Of a stretch of 64,000 nucleotides of DNA, positions 52,195 to 60,666 are shown one piece after another. The notes below the pieces were generated by a model, which worked only from the letters and a program-made list of their open reading frames with translations, ran no database searches and was not told the DNA's origin. The DNA lies in the NCBI RefSeq assembly GCF_018982945.1, contig NZ_JABRXE010000001.1:496001-560000 (forward strand), in the 5' to 3' direction. The translations under genes were made by a program, and so were the position numbers. Source of the DNA: Anaerostipes faecalis (GTDB lineage: Bacteria > Bacillota > Clostridia > Lachnospirales > Lachnospiraceae). Every line of letters starts with the position of its first letter. Position 1 is the first letter of the stretch.

Positions 52195-53312
52195 GAATCA
52201 GGGTTATTATTCTTTTGATTATATCTGGTATGATTTTTCAGATTCCGGTTTATGGAAAGGAAACAGAATTAAATCAAGATTCGTTAAATGGTGTTGAGAA
52301 AGTACTGAGAGAAGAGGAAAGTGATATTTCTTATACGCAAATCGTAAAGCAGCTTATGCAGGGAAAGCTTAAAAGTGTATTGAAACTTATCGGAAAAGAA
52401 CTTTTTGGAAAGATTAGAAATTCTGTAATGATGAATTATCGGTTTTTAAGACAGATTATCATTGTTGCGATGATTGCAGCAGTATTTAAAAATCTTTCAG
52501 ATGCTTTTTTTCAGGGAAGTACAGGAAAAACTGCTTTTTATGTGACATATGTTATTTTTGTTGGACTTATGTCAGATTCTTTTTATTTTCTTAATAAAAC
52601 AGCTGTAAATTTTGTTGAAATGATGATTGATTATATGAAGGGAATGATTACGGCTTATTCTATGGCAATAGTATCAACAACAGGTGTATCAACATCTACA
52701 GCTATATATGAATTTTATCTAATGATGATTTATGGAATATCTTTATTAACCAATTCTGTTATTTTTCCAATGATAAGAATTTTATTTGTTTTAAAAATAA
52801 TTAATCATATTTCAGATGAAGAGCATTTTTCAAGACTTTGTAAAACTTTGGAATGGGGAATTGGACTTGCTTTAAAAAGTTTTCTGTCTATTGTACTTGG
52901 AATACAAATGATTCAGTCAATGCTTCTTCCGGCAATTGATTCATTAAGGAATAATACGTTAAAAAAAGGTTTTTCTGCAATACCGGGGATAGGAGGGGGA
53001 ATCGCAACTGTAATGTCAACCATTCTTGGCTCAGCGGTGGTGATAAAAAATAGTATCGGGGCAGCTGGAATTTTAATTTTGGTAGTTCTAACAGTGCCAC
53101 CCATTCTTCAGATAGGAGGGGTTGTAATTTCATATGTGGCAGCGGGGGTGTTATTGCAGCCGATTTCGGATAAAAGGATAACAGGTGCAATAGATGCAAT
53201 AATTCAAAGTGGAAAACTGATGCTTCGCATGATTATAACAATAATGGTATTGTTTATTTTGTCCATAGTAATCATTGCGTTTTCAACCAATGTCAATTAC
53301 TACACCGGTTAA
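52191..53312 (+). CDS. spoIIIAE: SpoIIIAE, stage III sporulation protein
   Basis: A 373-residue membrane protein with a signal-like N-terminus (ILLIISGMIFQIPVYG), a soluble region to about residue 85, and about eight membrane helices. GISLLTNSVIFPMIRILFVL and GFSAIPGIGGGIATVMSTIL are typical stretches. It belongs to the channel core; in Bacillus the family resembles permease-type membrane components. Confidence 0.95.
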   Translation: MRIRVIILLIISGMIFQIPVYGKETELNQDSLNGVEKVLREEESDISYTQIVKQLMQGKLKSVLKLIGKELFGKIRNSVMMNYRFLRQIIIVAMIAAVFKNLSDAFFQGSTGKTAFYVTYVIFVGLMSDSFYFLNKTAVNFVEMMIDYMKGMITAYSMAIVSTTGVSTSTAIYEFYLMMIYGISLLTNSVIFPMIRILFVLKIINHISDEEHFSRLCKTLEWGIGLALKSFLSIVLGIQMIQSMLLPAIDSLRNNTLKKGFSAIPGIGGGIATVMSTILGSAVVIKNSIGAAGILILVVLTVPPILQIGGVVISYVAAGVLLQPISDKRITGAIDAIIQSGKLMLRMIITIMVLFILSIVIIAFSTNVNYYTG

Positions 53313-53330
53313 ATGGAAAGGAGTGACTGA

Positions 53331-53777
53331 ATGGAAACGGTCAGATCTATTGTATTTTTTTGCATATTATCAACTCTGGTTGAACAGTTGGTTGATGGAA
53401 CCGGCTATAAACCGTATGTAAATCTGGTGATAGGATTTATGTTACTGTCTTTAATGATTCGTCCGATACTTTCTTTTACAGGGAATGATAAACTGGTGGA
53501 AACTGCTTTGTTTAAAATATCAGAAGAACAATCGAATATATCTTTTCAGAGTGATGCTTTAGAAGAGAAAGAAAAACAACTGGAAGCAGAGATGGAAAAA
53601 ATTTTAAAAAGCAAAAAAATTCAGATTGAGTCAATAAAAATACAAATAGATCAAAAAGATGAAATCAAAGAAATATATATTAAAACAGGACAGGCAAAAA
53701 AAGACGAAAAGATGATAAAAACCATACTTTTAGAATTCTATAATGTGAAAGAATCTAATATAAATATAAGTGAGTAG
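53331..53777 (+). CDS. spoIIIAF: SpoIIIAF, stage III sporulation protein
   Basis: The 148 residues have two N-terminal membrane helices (VRSIVFFCILSTLVEQLV and YVNLVIGFMLLSLMIRPIL) and a C-terminal extracytoplasmic ring-building-like domain (about 70-148) with many Lys and Glu. AAAGGAG precedes the ATG. It lies in the usual position between spoIIIAE and spoIIIAG. Confidence 0.93.
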   Translation: METVRSIVFFCILSTLVEQLVDGTGYKPYVNLVIGFMLLSLMIRPILSFTGNDKLVETALFKISEEQSNISFQSDALEEKEKQLEAEMEKILKSKKIQIESIKIQIDQKDEIKEIYIKTGQAKKDEKMIKTILLEFYNVKESNINISE

Positions 53778-53784
53778 AGGAAAT

Positions 53785-54324
53785 ATGATTGATAAAAACA
53801 GGCTGCAGAAATTCATAGAGACCATAGGAATGAAAAAAGCAGTACTTTTATTTGTGCTGGGACTATTTTTCATTTTTTTAAGTTTCCCATCTTCAGAAAA
53901 AAAGCAAAATACAAAAACAACTCAGACAACACAAGAAAGTGATTCTACAGATTTATATATAAAAAAACAGGAAAAAAGACTGGTAAAAGCTTTAAGTCAT
54001 GTGGAAGGTGTTGGTAAGGTGAAAGTCATGATTACAGTAAAATCTTCAAAAGAGGCAGTTATTAATAAAGATAGCCCTTATGAAGAAAGTTCAAATGAAA
54101 ATGAAAAAACCATAAAGGAAGGTGAAGAAACTGTTTTAATAGAAGAAAATGGAGAAAAAATTCCATATGTATTAAAAGAAGTAGAGCCTGAAGTTGAAGG
54201 GGTGGTCGTTGTTGCACAGGGAGGAGGAAATGATATTGTAAATCAGAATATTGTTGAAGCAGTGTCAGTTTTATTTCATATTTCTTCTTATAAAGTTAAA
54301 GTCTTAAAAATGGGGGATTCATAA
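53785..54324 (+). CDS. spoIIIAG: SpoIIIAG, stage III sporulation ring protein
   Basis: The 179 residues have one membrane helix (KKAVLLFVLGLFFIFLSF, about residues 13-30) and an extracytoplasmic domain with LVKALSHVEGVGKVKVMITV and VEPEVEGVVVVAQGGGN, the ring-building motif that forms a 30-fold channel ring in Bacillus. AGAGGA precedes ATG 53785. A GTG at 53770 overlaps spoIIIAF and is less likely. It overlaps spoIIIAH by one base (TAATG). Confidence 0.93.
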   Translation: MIDKNRLQKFIETIGMKKAVLLFVLGLFFIFLSFPSSEKKQNTKTTQTTQESDSTDLYIKKQEKRLVKALSHVEGVGKVKVMITVKSSKEAVINKDSPYEESSNENEKTIKEGEETVLIEENGEKIPYVLKEVEPEVEGVVVVAQGGGNDIVNQNIVEAVSVLFHISSYKVKVLKMGDS

Positions 54325-54890
54325 TGAAAAAGATAATCAGAAAAAATCAAATGATCATTATGACACTTGCAGTTATTATAGCAGTTGCAGGTTATGTAAA
54401 TTATAGTGGAAAATACGAATCGGTTTCAAAATCAAAAACCAAAACAGTATCGAACACAGTAAAGGAAACTTCCGGACAGGTAAAAGATGATATCACAGAC
54501 ATAGGAGAAGCTGTGCTTACCAATGCCCAGGTTAGTAATTATGTAGCTAAAGCAAAATTGGAACGAGAACAGACTCATAGTAAAGCAAAGGATACATTGG
54601 AAGAAATTATTAATGATAAAACTGTAAAAGACAGTGTAAAACAGGATGCTGTAGACAAACTATCTTCTTTGGCAGAGCAAATGGAAATGGAGACTGCAAC
54701 GGAAAATCTTCTGGGAGCAAAAGGATTTTTAAATTCGATCGTAACAATCAGTAATGGAAATGTAGATGTTTTAGTTAATAAGAAAAATCTGTCAAAAATA
54801 GAAAGAAGCCAGATAGAGGATATCGTAGTTCGAAAAACAGGTTTTCAAATGGAAGATATAGTTATTACATCCATTAAAACGGATGATTAA
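54324..54890 (+). CDS. spoIIIAH: SpoIIIAH, stage III sporulation protein
   Basis: The mother-cell protein that binds forespore SpoIIQ across the septum. The 188 residues have one membrane helix (about 8-25) and a C-terminal EscJ/ring-building-like domain, with LEREQTHSKAKDTLEEIIND near residue 79 and FLNSIVTISNGNVDVLVNKK near residue 133. It is the last gene of the operon. About 105 bases without a clear terminator follow before asp23. Confidence 0.95.
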   Translation: MKKIIRKNQMIIMTLAVIIAVAGYVNYSGKYESVSKSKTKTVSNTVKETSGQVKDDITDIGEAVLTNAQVSNYVAKAKLEREQTHSKAKDTLEEIINDKTVKDSVKQDAVDKLSSLAEQMEMETATENLLGAKGFLNSIVTISNGNVDVLVNKKNLSKIERSQIEDIVVRKTGFQMEDIVITSIKTDD

Positions 54891-54932
54891 ATAAAAAATG
54901 TTTATAAGATACCAACAATACATAAAATAAGT

Positions 54933-54961
54933 TTGAATAAGAAATACATTTTTGATATAAT
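54933..54961 (+). promoter_or_regulatory. Sigma-A promoter of asp23-nusB-xseA
   Basis: TTGAAT (54933-54938) and TATAAT (54956-54961) with a 17-base spacer, 36 bases before the asp23 start. It separates the vegetative cluster from the sporulation operon. Confidence 0.75.
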
Positions 54962-54997
54962 CAATTAAAGAGTATGTGAAAGTACAGGAGGCTTCTT

Positions 54998-55372
54998 ATG
55001 GAAAATAAAAGTAGTTATAAGATAAAAGAGAAGGGGTTGCTGGGAGAAGTTAAAATTGCAGATGATGTTATAGCAATTATTGCCGCGTTGGCAGCAACAG
55101 AGGTGACAGGTGTTGCAAGGATGTGTGGTAATATTACAAATGAACTTGTAAGCAAGCTTGGTATGAATAAACTGTCTAAAGGAGTTCGTGTTTCTGTTGA
55201 GAATAATCAGGTAGATGTAGATCTGGCATTGGAACTGGATTATGGTGTAAGCATTCCTGCAATTTCAACAAAAGTACAGGATCGTGTAAAAACGGCTATT
55301 GAGAATATGACAGGTCTTCAGGTTAATTCTGTAAATGTAAGAGTTGCAGGAGTTGCAATGGAAGATGAATAA
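54998..55372 (+). CDS. Asp23/Gls24-family envelope stress protein (YqhY-like)
   Basis: The 124 residues contain LLGEVKIADDVIAIIAALAA near residue 14, ATEVTGVARMCGNITNE and VRVSVENNQVDVDLALELDY, the Asp23 fold. In Bacillus the same-position gene yqhY affects acetyl-CoA carboxylase regulation, while other members respond to envelope stress; the accBC genes usually beside yqhY are not here. It has its own promoter and precedes nusB across a terminator-like hairpin. Confidence 0.93.
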   Translation: MENKSSYKIKEKGLLGEVKIADDVIAIIAALAATEVTGVARMCGNITNELVSKLGMNKLSKGVRVSVENNQVDVDLALELDYGVSIPAISTKVQDRVKTAIENMTGLQVNSVNVRVAGVAMEDE

Positions 55373-55400
55373 AAACTTTGTAGAAGTAGTTAGTTAAAAT

Positions 55401-55431
55401 AGACGGGACTGTTGGTTCAGTTCCGTCTTTG
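55401..55431 (+). terminator. Terminator-like hairpin between asp23 and nusB
   Basis: AGACGGGACTG (55401-55411) and CAGTTCCGTCT (55418-55428) form an 11-bp stem with one G-U pair and a 6-base loop. Only TTGT follows, so it probably attenuates rather than stops transcription into nusB. Confidence 0.6.
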
Positions 55432-55451
55432 TATCGTAGAAAGGAAATCAA

Positions 55452-55865
55452 ATGACAAGAAGTGAAGTAAGAGAACATATTTTCAGAATTCTGTTCTCAG
55501 TAGAATTTTGTGAAATCGATGAATTTAAAGACCAGGTAGATTTATATTTTCAGGGGCATGCAAATATAAATAAAAAAAATCAGAATGAAATATATGATAA
55601 GGTTTTAGATTTAATAGCGCATCTGGATGCTATTGATCAGGAAATTGGGAATCATGCAAAGGCATGGAATTTGTCCAGATTAGGAAAAGCAGAATTATCA
55701 ATTTTACGTCTGGCAGTCTATGAAATAATTATGGATGAGGATGTTCCTCAGAAAGTCGCAATCAATGAAGCTGTTGAGCTGGCTAAAAAGTATTGTAATG
55801 AAAAGGCAGCTCCTTTTATCAATGGAATCCTTGGAAGGGTCGGAACGAAGGAAGATGAAGAGTAG
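55452..55865 (+). CDS. nusB: NusB, transcription antitermination factor
   Basis: RNA-binding factor acting with NusE/S10 on boxA of rRNA leaders. The 137 residues are all helical and include VREHIFRILFSVEFCE at the start, LSRLGKAELSILRLAVYEI near residue 75 and VAINEAVELAKKYCNEKAA near residue 102. AAAGGA precedes the ATG. It overlaps xseA by 11 bases. Confidence 0.97.
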   Translation: MTRSEVREHIFRILFSVEFCEIDEFKDQVDLYFQGHANINKKNQNEIYDKVLDLIAHLDAIDQEIGNHAKAWNLSRLGKAELSILRLAVYEIIMDEDVPQKVAINEAVELAKKYCNEKAAPFINGILGRVGTKEDEE

Positions 55866-57081
55866 AGTTTTCTCTGTCACACAAATTAATTCTTATATAA
55901 AGAGAATGTTTCAAAGCGATTATGCTTTAAGAAAAATTTCTATAAAAGGTCAGGTGTCCAACTGTAAATATCATTCGTCAGGACATATTTACTTTTCCTT
56001 AAAAGATGAGGGAAGTCAGATATCCTGCGTAATGTTTGCCAATTCCAGATTTCAGGGACTGAAATTTGATATGGAAGATGGACAGGAAGTGATTGTCAGT
56101 GGAAATATCAGTGTGTATGAACGTAATGGAAGTTATCAGCTGTATGCAGATGAAATCCGTCTGGACGGAATTGGGGAGTTATATATTATTTATGAACAAT
56201 TAAAACAAAAATTGTATGAAGAAGGATTGTTTGACCATGAAATAAAAAAGCCGATTCCTTCAAATCCCAAAAGAATTGGAATTGTAACGGCAAAAACAGG
56301 AGCAGCCATTCATGATATCATCAGTACAGCGAAAAGAAGGAATCCTTATGTTCAGCTGATTTTATACCCGGCAAAAGTTCAGGGGGATGGAGCAGCCCAA
56401 ACCATTGTAAAGGGAATAAAGACGTTGGACCGGTTAAATGTTGATACCATTATCATTGGTCGAGGCGGTGGCTCCATCGAAGATTTATGGGCATTTAATG
56501 AGGAAATAGTCGCCAGAGCCATTTATGAAGCGAAAACACCGATCATTTCTGGAACAGGTCATGAAGTGGACACTACTATTGCAGATTATGCGGCAGATTT
56601 AAGGGCAGCCACACCAACGGCAGCCTGTGAACTGGCAGTACCGGATATCAGGGAAATTGTCGATGGAATCCAGAATCGTGCCTATACGTTAGACACCTTA
56701 TTAAAACAGGTATTGCGGCGATATCAGTTAAAATTAAAGCAATATCAGTTAATAATTGCCGGATATGATCCTAAATTTCAACTACAGGAGCAGAAAATGC
56801 GGCTGGCAGAGCTGGAAGAAAAGCTTACAATCAGAATGAAAGAAACGATGACCTGGTATAAGCATCAGCTGGAATTATATGCAGGACGTCTCCACGGGGC
56901 ATCTCCTACAGCAAAGCTGATCAATGGATTTGGATACCTGGAGGATGAAGAAGGAATTCCTTTGACTTCATCTGAAAAAGTAAAAAAGGGAGATCATATC
57001 TCGGTAACGGTATCTGATGGTTTGATAAAAACAGTGGTAGAAGATATAATACCATATCAAATGGAAAAAATCTCTTTATAA
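55855..57081 (+). CDS. xseA: XseA, exodeoxyribonuclease VII large subunit
   Basis: The nuclease subunit degrading single-stranded DNA. The 408 residues start with the OB domain (FSVTQINSYIKRMF and IKGQVSNCKYHSSGHIYFSL) and hold the catalytic IIIGRGGGSIEDLWAFNEE near residue 202 and ISGTGHEVDTTIADYAADLR. A coiled-coil region and an ending SDGLIKTVVEDI follow. ATG 55855 overlaps nusB by 11 bases; earlier in-frame ATGs lie deep in nusB and add unrelated sequence. xseB is unusually separated by a DUF4186 gene. Confidence 0.96.
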   Translation: MKSRVFSVTQINSYIKRMFQSDYALRKISIKGQVSNCKYHSSGHIYFSLKDEGSQISCVMFANSRFQGLKFDMEDGQEVIVSGNISVYERNGSYQLYADEIRLDGIGELYIIYEQLKQKLYEEGLFDHEIKKPIPSNPKRIGIVTAKTGAAIHDIISTAKRRNPYVQLILYPAKVQGDGAAQTIVKGIKTLDRLNVDTIIIGRGGGSIEDLWAFNEEIVARAIYEAKTPIISGTGHEVDTTIADYAADLRAATPTAACELAVPDIREIVDGIQNRAYTLDTLLKQVLRRYQLKLKQYQLIIAGYDPKFQLQEQKMRLAELEEKLTIRMKETMTWYKHQLELYAGRLHGASPTAKLINGFGYLEDEEGIPLTSSEKVKKGDHISVTVSDGLIKTVVEDIIPYQMEKISL

Positions 57082-57092
57082 GAAGGAAGACA

Positions 57093-57467
57093 ATGACAGA
57101 AGAACAGTGGATGAAACAGCTGTGGGAAAGGCTTTCCAGGTCATCATTCCGCAGCCGTTTCCATTTAAAAGAGAAAGAGAAGCAATATATCAAGGAAAAA
57201 GGTATGGAGAAGATTCGAAATCACGCAGAGGATTTTGTCAGTCAGAGACTTGCGCCAGCAAATCTCCCAAATGATGGGAAGCAGACTCCTATGCGTGGTC
57301 ATCCTGTTTTTATTGCTCAGCATGCGACGGCAACTTGCTGCCGTGGATGTCTTCAGAAATGGCATAAGATCCGTTCAGGAAGAGAACTGACTCCAAGGCA
57401 GCAGGAATATATTGTGGATGTAATTATGCAATGGATTGATAAAGAAATGAAAAGAGTAAGTATGTAG
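57093..57467 (+). CDS. DUF4186 protein between xseA and xseB
   Basis: The 124 residues match DUF4186: SSFRSRFHLKEKEKQYIKEK near residue 17, HAEDFVSQRLAPANLPNDGK near residue 44 and HPVFIAQHATATCCRGCLQK near residue 70. The conserved CCRGC and His residues suggest a metal site. Function is unknown. It starts 11 bases after xseA, so the two share a transcript. A 194-base gap holding a terminator and a promoter precedes xseB. Confidence 0.88.
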   Translation: MTEEQWMKQLWERLSRSSFRSRFHLKEKEKQYIKEKGMEKIRNHAEDFVSQRLAPANLPNDGKQTPMRGHPVFIAQHATATCCRGCLQKWHKIRSGRELTPRQQEYIVDVIMQWIDKEMKRVSM

Positions 57468-57574
57468 GAAATGTAAAATCTGATGATTGCATACTTATTT
57501 TTTTGACTTTTTTGTAGCTTAGAAATTTAGATGCCTCCATAGATAAAGATGGCGATGGTAAGAAAAAAGAATTG

Positions 57575-57610
57575 GCAGATATAATTTTAAATTGTTGTAT
57601 CTGCTTTTTT
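57575..57610 (+). terminator. Terminator between the DUF4186 gene and xseB
   Basis: GCAGATA (57575-57581) and TATCTGC (57598-57604), with inner AAT/ATT pairing, are followed by TTTTTT. Confidence 0.7.
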
Positions 57611-57622
57611 CTATGCTATAAT
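57595..57622 (+). promoter_or_regulatory. Candidate promoter of xseB-ispA-dxs, overlapping the terminator
   Basis: TATAAT at 57617-57622 is preceded after 16 bases by TTGTAT (57595-57600), which lies within the 3' arm of the terminator hairpin. AAGGAG precedes the xseB start. Confidence 0.5.
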
Positions 57623-57661
57623 AAAACGGAATATAATTATTAGAAAAATAAGGAGAATCTT

Positions 57662-57871
57662 ATGGCAAAGAAAGAATTTAATATAGATCAGGGATTTGAA
57701 CAACTGGATCAGATTATAGAAAAGCTTGGAAGCGATGAGATTAAGCTTTCTGATGCAGTAAAATTATACTCAGAAGGTGTTACAGTCGTAAAAAAATGCA
57801 AAGATTCATTAGATAAGGTAGAAAAAGAATTAATCATATTAGATGAAAACGGAGAGGAACATGAGCTTTAA
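57662..57871 (+). CDS. xseB: XseB, exodeoxyribonuclease VII small subunit
   Basis: Several copies bind one XseA to form exonuclease VII. The 69 residues are helical and contain GFEQLDQIIEKLGSDEIKLS and AVKLYSEGVTVVKKCKDSLD, the family core. AAGGAG precedes the ATG. It overlaps ispA by 11 bases. Confidence 0.95.
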   Translation: MAKKEFNIDQGFEQLDQIIEKLGSDEIKLSDAVKLYSEGVTVVKKCKDSLDKVEKELIILDENGEEHEL

Positions 57872-58754
57872 AGAAAGAATGAAAGAAAGAGTCTGTCATA
57901 TTGAGCAGATTTTAGATCAGTATCTTCCACAGCCGGAAGGACTGCAACAGACTGTGCTGACAGCAATGAATACTACAGTGAAAGCAGGTGGAAAAAGGCT
58001 TCGTCCAATGCTTATGGAAGAAACGTATCATATGTTTGGTGGAGAAAGTAAAATCATTGAGCCTTTTATGGCAGCTATTGAGATGATTCATACATATTCT
58101 CTGATTCACGATGATCTTCCTGCTTTGGATAATGATGATTACCGTAGAGGACAAAAAACCTGTCATATTGTATACGGAGAAGATATGGCCATTCTTGCAG
58201 GAGATGCCTTGTTAAATTATGCCTATGAAACAGCAGCGAAAGCATTTGATATGGCAGAAGGTGATGAAGTATTTCGTGTGATTGATGCCGTAAAGATTTT
58301 ATCTTCCAAACCGGGGATATATGGAATGATCGGCGGGCAGGTTGCCGATGTGGAACTGGAAGGTACACCGCTTACCATGGATCAGATCCTCTTCATTCAT
58401 AAAAATAAAACTTCTGCGCTCATTGAGACTTGTATGATGATCGGGGCCATTCTTGCAGGAGCTAAAGCAGATGCTGTAGCACAGATGGAGCTTTGTGGGG
58501 AATTCATTGGTCTGGCATTTCAGATTCAGGATGATATTCTGGATTTGATTGGAGATGAAAAAGAAATTGGGAAACCAGTAGGAAGTGATGAAAAAAATCA
58601 CAAGGTGACCTATGTAACTTTGAAAGGATTGGAACAGTCAAAGAAAGACGTCAAAGATATTTCCATGAAAGCGGTTGATATTTTAAAAAATTATGATGAA
58701 GAGAACGGATATCTGACACAACTGGTTGAATACCTGATCAACCGCACATACTAA
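57861..58754 (+). CDS. ispA: IspA, short-chain polyprenyl diphosphate synthase (farnesyl type)
   Basis: Condenses isopentenyl and allylic diphosphates. The 297 residues carry the first Asp-rich motif HDDLPALDNDDYRRG near residue 84, the second FQIQDDILDLIGDEKEIGK near residue 219, and GGKRLRPMLMEE near residue 43. The long insertion in the first motif is typical of bacterial FPP synthases. GGAGAGGAAC precedes ATG 57861, which overlaps xseB. dxs follows, so isoprenoid supply genes are clustered. Confidence 0.95.
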   Translation: MSFKERMKERVCHIEQILDQYLPQPEGLQQTVLTAMNTTVKAGGKRLRPMLMEETYHMFGGESKIIEPFMAAIEMIHTYSLIHDDLPALDNDDYRRGQKTCHIVYGEDMAILAGDALLNYAYETAAKAFDMAEGDEVFRVIDAVKILSSKPGIYGMIGGQVADVELEGTPLTMDQILFIHKNKTSALIETCMMIGAILAGAKADAVAQMELCGEFIGLAFQIQDDILDLIGDEKEIGKPVGSDEKNHKVTYVTLKGLEQSKKDVKDISMKAVDILKNYDEENGYLTQLVEYLINRTY

Positions 58755-58791
58755 AAGAATAAAATACCCGGAGATCTGGGGAGGAGTTAGG

Positions 58792-60663
58792 ATGTTAGAG
58801 AAAATTAATCAGCCAAATGATATAAAAAATATAAATCCGGATGACTATAGAATACTGGCAAAAGAAATCAGACGATTTTTACTTCAAAATGTCAGTAAGA
58901 CAGGGGGACATCTGGCATCAAATCTTGGTATCGTTGAGCTTACCATGGCTTTACATCTTGTACTGGATTTTCCTAAAGACCAGCTGATTTTTGATGTGGG
59001 ACATCAGTCTTATGTGCATAAAATATTAACAGGAAGAAAAGACGGATTCAGTCATTTAAGACAATTCCATGGAATGAGCGGATTCCCCAAAAGAAAAGAA
59101 AGTAATTGTGATGCTTTTCATAGTGGACATAGTTCCATGTCTTTATCGGCAGCTTTGGGACTTGCAGCAGCACGAGATGCCCATCATACAGATGAGACCA
59201 TTGTAGCTGTGATCGGTGATGGTGCCCTGTCCGGAGGAATGGCATATGAAGCGTTGAATAATATGTCACGGCTTAGAAGAGAAAAGAAAAATCTGATTAT
59301 TATCTTGAATGATAACAAAATGTCCATTGCTGAGAATGTAGGAGGAATGTCAGCATATCTTGACAGAGTTCGTACTCAGCAGGGGTATGTGGAATTTAAA
59401 GGAAATCTGGAACAATCATTGTTAAAGGTTCCGGGAATTGGAAAACCTGTAACATTATTTTTGAAAAAAGCAAAAGATTCTATTAAACAGTTGTTTGTTC
59501 CAGGAATGTTTTTTGAAGATATGGGATTAACTTATACCGGTCCTATCGATGGACATAATATACCATTACTGGTGGAGATTCTTCAGAGAGCAAAACGACT
59601 ACCTGAACCAATTATTATTCATGTGGTAACAAAAAAAGGAAAGGGATATCGTCTGGCAGAGGAAAATCCGGCAAAATTCCATGGAATTAGTTCCTTTTCT
59701 TTAAAGACCGGAGAGGTATTATCCAAAAACAGTGGACCATCCAATACAGATATTTTTTCTGATACATTAGTAGAGGCTGCCAGGGAAGATGATATGATTA
59801 CAGCAGTGACAGCAGCCATGCCGGATGGGACAGGTCTCCAGAAATTTGCAGATATATTTCCAGAGCGTTTTTTTGATGTGGGGATTGCAGAAGAACATGC
59901 GGTAACATTTTGTGCCGGGATGGCAGCAAATGGCTTAAAACCAGTGTTTGCTGTATATTCAACATTTTTACAGAGGGGATTTGATCAGGTCCTTCATGAT
60001 ACAGCATTGGGAAATTATCCAGTGATTTTTGGACTGGATCGTTCCGGACTGGTTGGGGCAGATGGAGAAACACATCAGGGAGTATTTGATATTCCTTATC
60101 TGTCACTGATTCCTAATATGACAATTATGGCTCCGATCAACGGAAAAGAATTAAGAGAGATGCTGTTAAAAGCATTAAAAGAAGCAAAAGGACCAACAGC
60201 AATCAAATATTCCCGTGGAGAGGCTGAACATTTATATGAGGATTCTTTTGATGAAATCGCATATGGAAAAGGTCAGATTTTGAAAGATGGAAAAGATGCT
60301 GTTATTATCAGTGTTGGAAACATGATTTCAGAAACTGATAAAGCTGAAAAAATACTGAGAGAAAAAGGACTTGATGTTGGTTTGGTGAATCCAAGGTTTG
60401 TAAAACCAATGGATGAAACCCTGCTGGATCAGCTGGCAGAAAAGTACTCTTTAATCGTGACAGTGGAAGAAGGCATGTTAAATGGTGGATTTGGTGCAAT
60501 GGTTATGCAATATTTGTATCAGAAGGGATATTCTGGTAAGATAAGAAATATTGGAATTAAAGATCAGTTTGTTGAACATGGTTCAGTAAAAGAACTTCGT
60601 CATATGCTAGGGATTGATGGAGAAAACATTGCATCATCCATAGAAAAATGGATAAAGGAATAG
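58792..60663 (+). CDS. dxs: Dxs, 1-deoxy-D-xylulose-5-phosphate synthase
   Basis: Thiamine-diphosphate enzyme starting the MEP isoprenoid pathway from pyruvate and glyceraldehyde 3-phosphate. The 623 residues have HLASNLGIVELTMALH near residue 40, GHQSYVHKILTGR near residue 67, the TPP motif GDGALSGGMAYEALNN near residue 143 and FDVGIAEEHAVTFCAGMA near residue 362. GGGGAGGAG precedes the ATG. It is followed by tlyA after 3 bases. Confidence 0.98.
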   Translation: MLEKINQPNDIKNINPDDYRILAKEIRRFLLQNVSKTGGHLASNLGIVELTMALHLVLDFPKDQLIFDVGHQSYVHKILTGRKDGFSHLRQFHGMSGFPKRKESNCDAFHSGHSSMSLSAALGLAAARDAHHTDETIVAVIGDGALSGGMAYEALNNMSRLRREKKNLIIILNDNKMSIAENVGGMSAYLDRVRTQQGYVEFKGNLEQSLLKVPGIGKPVTLFLKKAKDSIKQLFVPGMFFEDMGLTYTGPIDGHNIPLLVEILQRAKRLPEPIIIHVVTKKGKGYRLAEENPAKFHGISSFSLKTGEVLSKNSGPSNTDIFSDTLVEAAREDDMITAVTAAMPDGTGLQKFADIFPERFFDVGIAEEHAVTFCAGMAANGLKPVFAVYSTFLQRGFDQVLHDTALGNYPVIFGLDRSGLVGADGETHQGVFDIPYLSLIPNMTIMAPINGKELREMLLKALKEAKGPTAIKYSRGEAEHLYEDSFDEIAYGKGQILKDGKDAVIISVGNMISETDKAEKILREKGLDVGLVNPRFVKPMDETLLDQLAEKYSLIVTVEEGMLNGGFGAMVMQYLYQKGYSGKIRNIGIKDQFVEHGSVKELRHMLGIDGENIASSIEKWIKE

Positions 60664-60666
60664 GAA

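Noticed and set aside
57518-57658. A short open frame with an EF-hand-like IDKDGDGKKKELADI between the DUF4186 gene and xseB
   Set aside because: It has no start codon or ribosome site and coincides with the terminator and promoter of xseB. It is probably chance, or at most a remnant.
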